A stretch of 64,000 nucleotides of DNA from Anaerolineales bacterium (GCA_020634855.1 JACKAU010000024.1:1-64000), one strand, 5' to 3'. Positions 9,062-19,218 are shown, numbered from the stretch's first letter. Made by a program: numbers and translations. Notes: generated by a model from the sequence alone, not told the origin.

Positions 9062-11356
9062 ATGAAACCGATTAAGTTGGAGTATGCTGTCGGACAGCAT
9101 GTGGCCGGTAAGGTGGAAAAGCTGCTGCCTTATGGGGTGTTTATTCGTTTGGACGACGGCACTCAAGCTTATATTCGCCGCCGGGAAGTGACCTGGGCGG
9201 GTAATATTGACCCCAGACATGTTTGGAAGCCGGGCGATGAAATAGGAGCCGATGTTATCGCGCTGGCCGCGCCGGGACAATCTTTGGAGCTTAGTTATCG
9301 GCTAACGCTGCCCGATCCCTGGTCTGAATTTGCGGCCAGGCATCAAAACGGCGATGTGATCGAGGGCGCTGTCAAGAGTATCACGGAGTACGGCGTTTTT
9401 GTCGAGGTTAAGCCGGGCGTTGATGGATTAGTGCCGGCGGCTGACCTGACCCCTTGGAAAGCAGACCAGCCGGAGGCTTTAGTCTGGCCGGGCGATAGGA
9501 TTGAAGCGGTCATTACCGCGCTCGATGTTAGGGCTAGAAAATTAAGATTAAGTATCCGGGCGCGAATGCGCCAACTTGAAATTGTGGCCGGGATTATGAA
9601 CGATTGTGACTTGCTGCCCCAAATCGATCTAACGGTTAATCAGCCCGATTTATTTAGCCGAATGGAGTTAGCGGGTGAGGAATCCAAACCCCATATGGAG
9701 ATGATCAAAGCTGAACCCGCCCAAATCGAGCGGGTTGGGCCAATTTTGGTGGTCGATGATTCTGACGAGATTCGCCGGCCGCTGGCTGAGTGGCTACGCC
9801 ACCAGGGGTACACGGTTGATGAAGCCCACAATGCCGAAGCGGCGCTGGAGAGAGTCGAGCGCTCTCGTTACGGGGTCCTACTTGTCGATTTGCATTTGCC
9901 GGGGATTGACGGTTTAGCTCTGCTCAATCAGCTTCAACAAAGCCATTACCCCGGCTGTACGGTGCTAATGAGCGCCGCCGAATGGCTGGCAGAGCGCAGT
10001 CAAGAAATCGAACAAGCCGGGGTGGTCGAGGCGCTGGTTAAGCCGTTGGATTTGAGCGAAATTGAGCAACTCTTGGCTAAAATTGGCCGGGGTGAGCCAA
10101 TTCCAAGCCGGCCGCCGATCGTTCCGGCGCCGGTTACTGTGCCGCAGTCGTATCACCAGTTGGCGGCGGCGTTGCAATCAAGAGGATCGTTGGCCTGGCA
10201 GTTTAGCCAGGGATTAGCGGAACTGGTGGCCACAACGCCGGCCACTACAGGACTGATTTTTCAACTCGATCCCATTTCTCGAACAGTATCAGTGATGGCC
10301 CAAGCCGGTCAGGCCGATTTGAATGAAGAGGCTTTGTACGGTCTGGGCGAAAGCCCGGTCAGCGATGTGATGACCGAAGCGATCCACATTCTTGAAAATA
10401 ACGTCAGCGGCCAGGCTTCGGATCGATTTAGGAAGCTGCTGCATTTACTGCCGTTTGAATCCTGTCTGGGTATCCCTATTGAAGCGCGAGGTGAAGTTCA
10501 TCACGCGCTTTTTCTTTTGCACGACCGGTCGGACGCCTTTACCCGCTATCATCTGCGCGATACGCTGGCGGCCGGCGCGCTTTTTGCCGTGGCTATCGAG
10601 CGAGACGCTATGGAGGAGCGATTTGGCTCGATCAATAAGATTATGCTCAGCGGGCAGTTGGCCGGCGGCTTTAGCCACGAGGTCTATAATAAAATGTCGG
10701 GTTTGGAGATACAACTTCACAACTTACGACTGGATTGCCAGCGCTATAATAGCGATGCCGGGCAACCGGCTAATTTTGGCGAGATTAGCCAGGCGGCCGA
10801 GGCGCTGCTGACCACGTTTGACGATTTGCGGCAAACGGTTGAGTTGTTTCAACAGTTGATGCGGTCTGAATCGGGCTGTTGGACAACGGTCAATGACATT
10901 GTCCAGCAAGCCGTACACCTGCTGCAGCCGGTCTTGCGCAAAAATAGAATCAAGGTAGAAGCTGACTTAAGCGATGAGCTGCCGATGACGATAGTGAATG
11001 TTGTTCAGTTAAAACAGGCGTTTCTCAATATTATGCTGAATGCTGTCCAGCAGATGATGTACCAACCGGGCGACGCTAATCTATTGACCATCACCACCGC
11101 TTATCAACGTAACAGCTCTAATTTGCCGCTAAAAATTCGTTTTACCGACACCGGCCCTGGCATTCATCGCCGGTTGTGGGAGCGAGTGTTTGGGTTGGGC
11201 TTTACCACGCGTATGGGCGGCACCGGCCAGGGGCTTTACATTACGCGCAGCTTGATCGAGTCGCAAGGCGGCCGGGTATCGATTGAACGGAGTGTGATGC
11301 TGTTGGGCACTACGTTTTTGGTCGAGCTGCCGGTCGCAATGGCCGAGGAGGCGTAA
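9062..11356 (+). CDS. S1-S1-receiver-GAF-histidine kinase fusion
   Basis: A 764-aa protein with an unusual architecture. Two S1 (OB-fold, RNA-binding) domains sit at about residues 8-70 and 92-165; both show the VGQHVAGKVEKLLPYGVFI / GAVKSITEYGVFVEV pattern of the ribosomal S1/PNPase family. A receiver follows (about 222-340; acidic pair in ILVVDDSD, phospho-acceptor Asp in LLVDLHLPG, Lys in LVKPLD). Next come a GAF-like sensor region (365-515), a dimerisation helix with probable phospho-His in AGGFSHEVYNKM (about 528), and a HATPase (N-box LNIMLNAVQQM, G-boxes DTGPGI and GTGQGLYI). Soluble and cytoplasmic. First gene of a three-gene operon; its stop is only 4 bases from the next GTG. RNA or translation status may be the input, but that is inference. 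Confidence 0.85.
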   Translation: MKPIKLEYAVGQHVAGKVEKLLPYGVFIRLDDGTQAYIRRREVTWAGNIDPRHVWKPGDEIGADVIALAAPGQSLELSYRLTLPDPWSEFAARHQNGDVIEGAVKSITEYGVFVEVKPGVDGLVPAADLTPWKADQPEALVWPGDRIEAVITALDVRARKLRLSIRARMRQLEIVAGIMNDCDLLPQIDLTVNQPDLFSRMELAGEESKPHMEMIKAEPAQIERVGPILVVDDSDEIRRPLAEWLRHQGYTVDEAHNAEAALERVERSRYGVLLVDLHLPGIDGLALLNQLQQSHYPGCTVLMSAAEWLAERSQEIEQAGVVEALVKPLDLSEIEQLLAKIGRGEPIPSRPPIVPAPVTVPQSYHQLAAALQSRGSLAWQFSQGLAELVATTPATTGLIFQLDPISRTVSVMAQAGQADLNEEALYGLGESPVSDVMTEAIHILENNVSGQASDRFRKLLHLLPFESCLGIPIEARGEVHHALFLLHDRSDAFTRYHLRDTLAAGALFAVAIERDAMEERFGSINKIMLSGQLAGGFSHEVYNKMSGLEIQLHNLRLDCQRYNSDAGQPANFGEISQAAEALLTTFDDLRQTVELFQQLMRSESGCWTTVNDIVQQAVHLLQPVLRKNRIKVEADLSDELPMTIVNVVQLKQAFLNIMLNAVQQMMYQPGDANLLTITTAYQRNSSNLPLKIRFTDTGPGIHRRLWERVFGLGFTTRMGGTGQGLYITRSLIESQGGRVSIERSVMLLGTTFLVELPVAMAEEA

Positions 11357-11360
11357 ATTG

Positions 11361-14300
11361 GTGAGCCAATCGCTGCGAATTTTGCTGGTTGATGATGAAA
11401 TCAGCCTGTTGAAGCCACTGGCTAAATATTTACGGGATACATTCAATTATGAGGTTGATACGGCGGCGACGGCCATCGAAGCGCTGGATCAACTTAAGCG
11501 GATGCAGGGCCATTATCAGGTGGCGCTCATCGACGACTTGCTGGCGTCCGAACCCGGCGCGGAACCTGAACCCTTAGGCGTTATTTTAACCCGTAAGATC
11601 AAAACCGAATTTCCGGGTATCGAGATTATTGTTTTTACCGGTTGGGGCATGGAATCGGCGCTGGAGGCGCTGCAAGCGGGCGCGTATCGCTATTTGGCCA
11701 AACCGCTCAACTATAAAGAGCTGGATATCCTGATCCGGATGGCGGCCGAGCAAAACCGGTTAAAAAGCGCGGCCCGTGAGAAACAAATTCTAGAAAAATT
11801 CATGGAAACCAGCGCCGCGCTGCTCAACGGGCAGGATTTAAACCAGACGCTGGAAATTGTGCTGCAAGGCGTGCAAGGTATCGGTTTTGATCGGGTGCGG
11901 TGTTATTTATTGTCCGAAGACGGCCAGGCGATGGTGGGCGCCGCCCAAGTTGGTATGACCTGCGCCTTTGAGGGGTTTCGCTGCGCCGTTTCAGCCGACG
12001 CTTATATGCGACTGGTGATGAGCGATCCGCAGGCGCGGCTATTTGAACGCCAGGCGGGTGAATCGCTGCCGTACGAAGTCGAGTTGGACAAACACGATGT
12101 TAATCAGTGGGTCTGTATGCCGTTGGTGGTGGAAGGCAACATCATCGGCAAGTTGTCGATGGATAACAAACACAGCCGCCGTTTTATTGCCGTCAGCGAA
12201 TTAGAACCGCTTAAATTGTTCGCGGGCCAGGTCGCGGCGGCCATTCAAAACGCCCGGCTGCGCGATAATGAACAGGCCGCCCGCAAACAAGCCGAGCGGC
12301 GGGCGCGCAATCTTGAAGTAATCCAGCAGGTGTCAACGTCGCTCAATTCAACGCTGGAAGTCGACAAAATTTTGACGTTGGTCTGCCAGGCCGCGGTCGA
12401 TTTAATCAAGGCCGATCACAGCGGGCTGGTTTTGTTCAATGAACCGGGGTATCAGTTCGGTGAGGTGGTGGCCGAGTATCCGGCAATCGGTACGTTCGGG
12501 AACAAGATACAAGTTGAGGGGATTCCCTTGGAAGAGCAGCTAATTAGCCGCGCGGAGCCGGTGGTTTTATCAGAAATAACCGATGAGTGCGGGCTGGGGC
12601 CGGTGGGGGCCGTTTTCGAGCGGTTTGAGATTCAATCCATCTTGATTGTGCCGGTGGTGCTCAAAGAGCGGGTCATCGGTTCCTTTAGCCTGGATGCCAT
12701 CGGCCGGACGCGCCAATTTACCTCGGAAGAGGTTGATCTGTGCCAAACCTTTGCCAGCCAGGTGGCGATTGCGGTCGGCAACTCACGAGACCATGAAGCG
12801 GTGAAACGCTATGCGGAACAACTCGATGTACTTCGTAAAATTAGTGATTATATCCAAGCTTCGCAAGATTTAGAGAAAATATTACACGTAGTGCTGACCG
12901 GCGTCACTGCCGGGTACGGTTTGGGTTTTAATCGGGCGGCCTTGTTTCTATTAGATGAACGGCGCGAAAAATTAGTCGGCCGGATGGGCATTGGCCATTT
13001 AGACGGGGCCGAGGCCAAAGCCGACTGGGAACGCGCTGTGGCGAACGGGTTGCCGGATTTTGATCAATTTCTGAGCGCGCTGGAACGCAACCAACTGCAT
13101 TCGACGCCGATCAACGATAGTACCCGCCGTTTACAATTACCGTTAGACCCGACCGGCGGTGATATTTTTTCGCAGGCCGTCTTGCAAGGCAAATATGTGC
13201 TGCTCGCGGACAAATTGTCTGATAAGGTCCCCGCCGCGTTTGCGGCTGCCTTTAAGCCGGCCCGGCCGTTAATTGTGGCTCCGCTGCTGGCCAGAGATCA
13301 AACAATTGGCGTCTTGGTGGCCGATAATAAGTTTACACAAGCCGGCATCAAGGGGACCCATATCGAGGGGCTGTTAACCTTTGCCAATACCGCTGCTATC
13401 GGTATTGATAATACGCGCTTAATGCATGAAACACGCGTGGCCACCGAACGATTGAGTTCCTTTTTTGAAGCGAGCAACGCCTTGGTGTTGTCGCCCGATG
13501 CGGATAAGGTTCTGCGCGATATTCTGGAATTGGCCTGCGTGGCCGCCGACGCTAATGGCGCCAGCCTGATCTTGAGCGATCCCCTGCGACAGGTTAGCGT
13601 TGGTACAGATGAGCAGGTTGATATCAAGGATGTCGTCCGGCCCAACGGCCTTTCGACGAAAGTGATGCACAGCGGCCAGTACGCGGTCATCGAGGATGTG
13701 GCCAAGGAAAGGGATCGGGTTAATCCCAGTGTCTTTTCGCACAATATCAAGGCGGCATTGTGTTTTCCGGTGTCGGTTGAAGGCAAACGAATTGGCGTGA
13801 TGTGGATTCATTACGATCAGTCGCGTCGTTTTGCTAAAGCCGAAGTTGAAGCGCTTCAGCTCTATGTAAATCAGGCCGCCATCGCTTTTGACAGCGCGCA
13901 GCGAATGAAAGAGCTAGAATATATGCGCCGCGCGGCCGAGGCGTTGGCCGGGGCGGCTGAATTGGAGGAAGTACTGGTACAAATTGTCCACAGCGCCAGA
14001 GAAATGCTGCAAGCGGCCTCAACAGCGATTTGGTCCTACGATACGGTCCGAGAAAAATTCAATATCAATAATTCGGTGGCCGATGGGATTCCGCCGGAGA
14101 TTTGGGACAAATATCAGCAGAGCGAGGCGCGGCGCGGTCAAACAACTTATGCCATTATGGAACGCGGTTGGGTAGGGGTAGAAGATGTGGCCACGATTAG
14201 CCGCTACGGGTATTTTGGCCAACCGACGCGTAAGTTGCTCAAAGAGATTGGGGCGCAAAGTTTTCAGGGCATTGCTTTGACGGTGGGGCCAGAAAAATTT

Positions 14301-17195
14301 GGGGTATTGTTTGTTAACTATGATCGTCCCCGCCAATTTAGCGACAAAGAACGCGCGACCGTCAAAACATTTGCCAACCACGCCGCCTTAGCGCTGAGAA
14401 ACGCGATGCTGATGGATCAACTACGCAAACTGCACAACAGCGCCCGTGTTGTCGCTAGAGTAACATTGCTAGAGGATTTAGAGAAGACCCTTAGTCAATT
14501 GGTTGAGGGGACTCTGGACGCTTTTGGTTGTGATGCGACTGTTTTGTTTACGTATGATCATGATAATCAAAAACTGGGCCATCCACCTATTTTAGCCGGG
14601 GTAAATTACCCCGACAGAACAAGAGTCTTTACTCAGGTTCCAAGAGACTCGTTCGTATGTGATTTGGTCGAGCGTGATGCGCCTTATATCGTTGAACAGG
14701 CTCCCTCCGATCCGATATTTGCCAATCGCCGGTTTTTAAAAGATGAAGGGGTTCGATCGTGCATTGTCCTGCCCCTTCAGGTTGGCATCCGTAAGGTGGG
14801 CATTATGTTTGTCAACTACAGACAATTTCATCGGTTTACCCCGGAAGAGGTTAAGCATATTGAATTCTTTGCCAATCAGGCCGCTGTCGCCATCCGAAAC
14901 ACCCAGCTTTTTGAAGAGAAACAAAAACATGCCAATGTCCTACAGGTTTTACACCATACCGGGCGAACAGTAGGTAGTTCCCTAAATTTGGACGAAATTT
15001 TGAAGAGTATTCTTGAGCAGGCCCAATATATTACCAGTTATCAGGGTAAGCAGATTTGCTTTGCTTCAATGAGATTGGTCGACGCCGAAAACGCCAGATT
15101 TGTTAAGATTTATCCCAATCAAGCTATATCATCGCCCTGCCCGGATTTAGGCCAGAATAATGGTTCTGGCCTAATAGTACAAGAACCTAAAGGCATTATC
15201 TGGAGAACGGTCATTACCAAAAAACCGCAACTGATCAAAGATGTTTCAGTCGATCCGGATTATGTCCCTTGTCATCCGGCTACCCGATCAGAACTTGACG
15301 TGCCGATTATGATTGGCGACGATGTCATTGGCGTGATCAATGTTGAGCATAGCGAACCCAACGCTTTTGACGAGCGAGACCAAAAAGCGTTACAAACGCT
15401 GGCCGACCAAGCGGCCATTGCCATCCGTAATGCCCGTTTGTTTGAAGAAGTTCAGCGCAAAGCGCGTCTATTAAGCATGGCCGCCCAGGTGGCCAGGCGT
15501 ACGACGGCTATTCTTGATATTGATATGTTGTTAACCGAAACAGGCCGGTTGATTACGGAAAGTTTTGGCTTCTATCACACCGGCGTCTTTCTTTTCGATG
15601 AAAAAAGAGAAAAGATTAAACTTCAGGCGGTTTATCCGGTCCATAAGGCCCGCTTGAAAATTGGGCATACTATTAAAGTCGGACAAGGCATTGTAGGCAC
15701 GGTGGCCCAATCGGGCCAAGCGCATGTGGCTCCCGATGTCAGCCGCGACCTTCATTACATAGCGTCTTTGCCGCTAACTCGGGCCGAAATAGCGTTTCCG
15801 CTCATTGCGCGGGGGGAAGTCATCGGTGTGCTCGATGTGCAAAGCCCATCTGTCGGTGATTGGGGCGATGAAGACATCGCCACGCTGCAAATTATGGCTG
15901 ATCAACTGGCCAACGCCATTATTAACGCCCAACTGTACCAGGCCACAACCGAACGCCTGGCGGAGGCCGATATTTTGCGGCAGGTGGCCGTGTCGCTGGC
16001 CGGAACGTCAGAACTTAGTGAAGTATTAAAGCTAGTGCTAACTGAGGCCATCAAACTGACGGATACGTATGAGGGTGTTGTCTTATTTTGGGATGCGCAG
16101 CATGAGGAAGTCACTCAGGGCTTTAAAGTTGATGTCCACCAGGGGCTACAAGTATTTTCTGCTCGGGTTCGGAAAGATGGTCTCACTCGTACAATTATCG
16201 AGCAGCGTATACCCCTTTTCATTGCCGATACCCAGCAAGATAACCAGGTTAACCCGGTTCTGATCGAGAAAAACTGCCGGGCCATTTTAGGCGTACCGCT
16301 TTTAAGTCAAGGTGAGGTTATCGGCGTGCTTTGCGTCCGTAGCAAAAATCCCAAACCGTTTTCTGAGCGAGAGATTGCCCTGCTCGAAATTTTAGCCGGT
16401 CAATTCGCCGTGGCCATCGACCGGGCCAGCCAATACGAAGAGATGAAGAAGATCAAAGGATTTATTGGCACGCATACGGCAGTTGATTGGATTAAAATGG
16501 TTAGTACGACCTGGGGACACAGTATCAAACGCGAAGTCGGCACGGCCAGAGGGCATGTCGCCTTGCTGAAGGCGCTGCTGCCCAAGGCGCAGCAAACACC
16601 GGAGATTGGGCAGCAGTTGGAACAGCTCGATGCAGTGATAAACGGTATCAAAGATATTCCGGTCACCGCGCCGCTATCTTATGAAGACGCCATTAATTCT
16701 TTAAAGATAAACGAAACGATCAGAACTTATTTGGAGCGCCGCTGGCGGCAGAACCGCTATCAAGCCGTAACTTTAGAATTAAACCTGGAGCCTGGCCTTG
16801 ACGACGTCGCGACGGTACGGGCCAGCCAGGAATGGCTGCGCCGAGGCTTTGAATTGATTATTGATAACGCCGTTAATGCTATGGAACGAGTCGACTCGCC
16901 GGAAAAGTTGATAACACTGACCACGAGTCTGATCGACCGGCAAATTAAGGTCTTCGTGCAAGATACCGGGCCCGGAATCCCTGAATCGTTACGCACCAAA
17001 ATCTTCAAACAACCTATCGACAAGCCAGAAGGTAGTAAAGGCTCCGGTATCGGTTTGATGCTGGCCAGAACGATTTTTCAGACTTATCGCGGTGATGTTG
17101 AAATCAACGCAACCACCCACCAGGGGACAAGCGTTATGGTGACGCTGCCCGTGGAAACAGTTGTGGTTGAACGACCAAAAGTGAGCATCCCTTGA
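11361..17195 (+). CDS. Giant receiver-(GAF)9-HATPase signalling protein
   Basis: A 1944-aa soluble protein. An N-terminal receiver (ILLVDDEIS, phospho-acceptor Asp in VALIDDLLAS, Lys in YLAKPLNY) is followed by about nine tandem GAF domains starting near residues 150, 320, 490, 700, 855, 1027, 1197, 1370 and 1537. It ends with a degenerate DHp-like helix (H in TTWGHSIKREVG, about 1717) and a HATPase (N-box IIDNAVNAM, G-boxes DTGPGIP and GSGIGLML). GTG 11361 is preferred to TTG 11358 because GGAGG lies about 8 bases before it; both are translationally coupled to the previous stop. The lack of the standard H-E/D-x-x-N/T box suggests a modified or inactive kinase core, or a scaffold for small-ligand and redox sensing. 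Confidence 0.88.
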   Translation: MSQSLRILLVDDEISLLKPLAKYLRDTFNYEVDTAATAIEALDQLKRMQGHYQVALIDDLLASEPGAEPEPLGVILTRKIKTEFPGIEIIVFTGWGMESALEALQAGAYRYLAKPLNYKELDILIRMAAEQNRLKSAAREKQILEKFMETSAALLNGQDLNQTLEIVLQGVQGIGFDRVRCYLLSEDGQAMVGAAQVGMTCAFEGFRCAVSADAYMRLVMSDPQARLFERQAGESLPYEVELDKHDVNQWVCMPLVVEGNIIGKLSMDNKHSRRFIAVSELEPLKLFAGQVAAAIQNARLRDNEQAARKQAERRARNLEVIQQVSTSLNSTLEVDKILTLVCQAAVDLIKADHSGLVLFNEPGYQFGEVVAEYPAIGTFGNKIQVEGIPLEEQLISRAEPVVLSEITDECGLGPVGAVFERFEIQSILIVPVVLKERVIGSFSLDAIGRTRQFTSEEVDLCQTFASQVAIAVGNSRDHEAVKRYAEQLDVLRKISDYIQASQDLEKILHVVLTGVTAGYGLGFNRAALFLLDERREKLVGRMGIGHLDGAEAKADWERAVANGLPDFDQFLSALERNQLHSTPINDSTRRLQLPLDPTGGDIFSQAVLQGKYVLLADKLSDKVPAAFAAAFKPARPLIVAPLLARDQTIGVLVADNKFTQAGIKGTHIEGLLTFANTAAIGIDNTRLMHETRVATERLSSFFEASNALVLSPDADKVLRDILELACVAADANGASLILSDPLRQVSVGTDEQVDIKDVVRPNGLSTKVMHSGQYAVIEDVAKERDRVNPSVFSHNIKAALCFPVSVEGKRIGVMWIHYDQSRRFAKAEVEALQLYVNQAAIAFDSAQRMKELEYMRRAAEALAGAAELEEVLVQIVHSAREMLQAASTAIWSYDTVREKFNINNSVADGIPPEIWDKYQQSEARRGQTTYAIMERGWVGVEDVATISRYGYFGQPTRKLLKEIGAQSFQGIALTVGPEKFGVLFVNYDRPRQFSDKERATVKTFANHAALALRNAMLMDQLRKLHNSARVVARVTLLEDLEKTLSQLVEGTLDAFGCDATVLFTYDHDNQKLGHPPILAGVNYPDRTRVFTQVPRDSFVCDLVERDAPYIVEQAPSDPIFANRRFLKDEGVRSCIVLPLQVGIRKVGIMFVNYRQFHRFTPEEVKHIEFFANQAAVAIRNTQLFEEKQKHANVLQVLHHTGRTVGSSLNLDEILKSILEQAQYITSYQGKQICFASMRLVDAENARFVKIYPNQAISSPCPDLGQNNGSGLIVQEPKGIIWRTVITKKPQLIKDVSVDPDYVPCHPATRSELDVPIMIGDDVIGVINVEHSEPNAFDERDQKALQTLADQAAIAIRNARLFEEVQRKARLLSMAAQVARRTTAILDIDMLLTETGRLITESFGFYHTGVFLFDEKREKIKLQAVYPVHKARLKIGHTIKVGQGIVGTVAQSGQAHVAPDVSRDLHYIASLPLTRAEIAFPLIARGEVIGVLDVQSPSVGDWGDEDIATLQIMADQLANAIINAQLYQATTERLAEADILRQVAVSLAGTSELSEVLKLVLTEAIKLTDTYEGVVLFWDAQHEEVTQGFKVDVHQGLQVFSARVRKDGLTRTIIEQRIPLFIADTQQDNQVNPVLIEKNCRAILGVPLLSQGEVIGVLCVRSKNPKPFSEREIALLEILAGQFAVAIDRASQYEEMKKIKGFIGTHTAVDWIKMVSTTWGHSIKREVGTARGHVALLKALLPKAQQTPEIGQQLEQLDAVINGIKDIPVTAPLSYEDAINSLKINETIRTYLERRWRQNRYQAVTLELNLEPGLDDVATVRASQEWLRRGFELIIDNAVNAMERVDSPEKLITLTTSLIDRQIKVFVQDTGPGIPESLRTKIFKQPIDKPEGSKGSGIGLMLARTIFQTYRGDVEINATTHQGTSVMVTLPVETVVVERPKVSIP

Positions 17196-19180
17196 AACAA
17201 AAAACCATTCTTTTTGTTGATAACTCCGCTAATTATTTAGATGTGCACGCCCGCTTGCTCGAAGAAGCCGGTTATCGCGTTTATCGGGCCTATTCGTTGG
17301 CTCAGGCGGAAGAGCAGTTGGCCACGCAGCACGTGCATTTGATCATTTTAGATATTCGGTTGGAAGATGATGACGATGTTCAGGACATTAGCGGATTATT
17401 GTTGGCTCAACGCGAAGCGTACCGGCCCGTTCCCAAGATCATTTTAACGGCCTATCCCAGTTTTGAATTGGCCCGCGAGGCGTTAGGCCCGCGCTTAGAC
17501 AGCTTGCCGCCGGCCGTAAATTTTATCGGTAAAGATGAAGGGATCGATGCCATTCTGAACGCGGTCGAGCGCGTGTTCAATGAACATGTTCGCCTCAATT
17601 GGCAGCTTGATATTCGCCGTGATCAAAACAACACACTGTCTCTGGCCCATTTAGTCGCGTTAATTGAACCCGAGCTTGAATATGACCGTCTCCCGGCCCG
17701 GATTGACGAATTAGAAGATCTGTTTTGCTGTCTTTTCTACCGGAGCCAGCAAATCAACCTACACCGGCTGATCACCGCCGGCCAAAATAAAGTTACGGTC
17801 GCCGTTTTTTCCTTCTTGCCGGAAGGGCTGCCGTTTCGGTTGGTGGTTACCTGCGGTTTGCGCCAGGCCATCCGGCAAGAAGACGAATGCTTCGAAAAAT
17901 ATGCACCCAGAATCGCTACTGAGGGCAGTACCACCAAATTGATGAAGCAGCGGATAGAAACCACCCGTTACGCGGCGTTAGCCTATACCCTAACCGATGC
18001 TGAGTTAGAAAACGTCGTTCCCTTTTCAGAATTTTACCGGTACAATCGCCCTGAAAAAATTGTGGCGACTTTGTCCCATTTCTTCAACCGCACCTTGGCG
18101 CGCTATCACCAACAAAACGTAAAAATTGAAGAGTCCGACACGGTGGTCGCTGCGATTGTTCCCTATTTTTGTGACGATAACGGAATTCTCACCCCAGAGG
18201 CGCTGGCAGCGCAGATCGAGGCGCTGCAGGCGCACGCTGTGGTTAACCATGCGCCTCGTTTCGATGAAACGACCTTTAAGCTGCTGCTGAGCTTGCTTGA
18301 GGGAGCCATCCCGGTCGCTGCTTCGATTCAGTACGGCATCACCCATGGAAGATTGAGCGGTGAGACAATTTTGGTTGATCAGCGGGATCGCTCTTGGCTA
18401 ATCGAATTTGGCGGGCTTAGTCAAGGCCCGCTGCTCAAAGATCTTATTGATCTGGAAATCTTGGTTAAATTTCGCTTGACCGGAGATCTGCCGCATCACG
18501 AACGGCGGCAGTTAGAGGAATATCTTCAAACTGAGGCCAACTCAGAAACAGCGCCGGTTTATCCTCATTTGAACAACGAAATGCAAAAGGCGCTGACCGT
18601 CATATATCATATTCGGCAATACGCGTTCCAAAAAATCAATCAGGCCCGGCCGCTTTACCAAATCGGGCTGCTTTTGAGGACAGTTAATGTCATCAACGAG
18701 TACGATAGTGGGGGTTGTTACCGCAGCAGCGATCTGGCCCGTTTTCTGCACGCGCTTGACTCCATCCGGGAAATTTGCCACAGTTTTAGCCCCGACCCGC
18801 CAAAATATGATAAATCGCACAGTCCCTGGCTCGACGACCAAAAGTTAGGCTACGATGTCTGGCTCGAAGGCCAGTGGATCACCTTAGCCGAAACGGAATA
18901 CAAACTGCTGACCGTGTTGTATCGCCGGGCCGTTGATCATCCTCAGGATTCGCTCTGTACTTTTAATATGATTGGCAAAGGCGTGTGGGGCGACTATGAT
19001 CGGCTGCGCGATTACAATAATATTCAAAGTTTGGTCAGACGGCTCCGCGACAGACTTCAACCGGACGGGGATGCCTCGTACCAGTACATTGAGAATATTA
19101 GAGGCGTCGGTTATCGACTTATCCTCAAATACCATTCGTCCTCAGAAAATAACGATCTGGAGCGTCAAAGTTTACTTTGA
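17192..19180 (+). CDS. Receiver - degenerate kinase-fold - winged-helix response regulator
   Basis: A 662-aa regulator. Residues 1-130 form a receiver (ILFVDNSA, phospho-acceptor Asp in IILDIRLED, Lys in FIGKDE). The middle (about 150-540) contains ITHGRLSGETILVD...WLIEFGGL...KDLIDLE, which resembles the aminoglycoside-phosphotransferase/TCAD9-like fold where HGDxHxxNILV and WLIDFG are expected. Here both catalytic Asp positions are changed (HGR, IEF), so it may be a pseudokinase. The C-terminus (about 565-650) is an OmpR-type winged helix (SLVRRLRDRL, YIENIRGVGYRLIL). The start is TTG at 17192 overlapping the previous stop (TTGA), so it is coupled to the giant GAF protein. Expected job: DNA-binding output of the operon. 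Confidence 0.82.
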   Translation: MKQKTILFVDNSANYLDVHARLLEEAGYRVYRAYSLAQAEEQLATQHVHLIILDIRLEDDDDVQDISGLLLAQREAYRPVPKIILTAYPSFELAREALGPRLDSLPPAVNFIGKDEGIDAILNAVERVFNEHVRLNWQLDIRRDQNNTLSLAHLVALIEPELEYDRLPARIDELEDLFCCLFYRSQQINLHRLITAGQNKVTVAVFSFLPEGLPFRLVVTCGLRQAIRQEDECFEKYAPRIATEGSTTKLMKQRIETTRYAALAYTLTDAELENVVPFSEFYRYNRPEKIVATLSHFFNRTLARYHQQNVKIEESDTVVAAIVPYFCDDNGILTPEALAAQIEALQAHAVVNHAPRFDETTFKLLLSLLEGAIPVAASIQYGITHGRLSGETILVDQRDRSWLIEFGGLSQGPLLKDLIDLEILVKFRLTGDLPHHERRQLEEYLQTEANSETAPVYPHLNNEMQKALTVIYHIRQYAFQKINQARPLYQIGLLLRTVNVINEYDSGGCYRSSDLARFLHALDSIREICHSFSPDPPKYDKSHSPWLDDQKLGYDVWLEGQWITLAETEYKLLTVLYRRAVDHPQDSLCTFNMIGKGVWGDYDRLRDYNNIQSLVRRLRDRLQPDGDASYQYIENIRGVGYRLILKYHSSSENNDLERQSLL

Positions 19181-19218
19181 CCTAACCGTGAATGACAAAG
19201 CTAGCTTTGTCGCTCCAG
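19157..19218. repeat. Three-way-junction palindrome between convergent genes
   Basis: Outer arms CTGGAGCG (19157-19164) and CGCTCCAG (19211-19218) enclose GTCAAAGT/ACTTTGAC (19164-19181) and the perfect palindrome GACAAAGCTAGCTTTGTC (19194-19211). The first inner hairpin contains the stop codon of the 17192 gene. No U-run follows, so a REP-like element is more likely than an intrinsic terminator. Confidence 0.65.
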
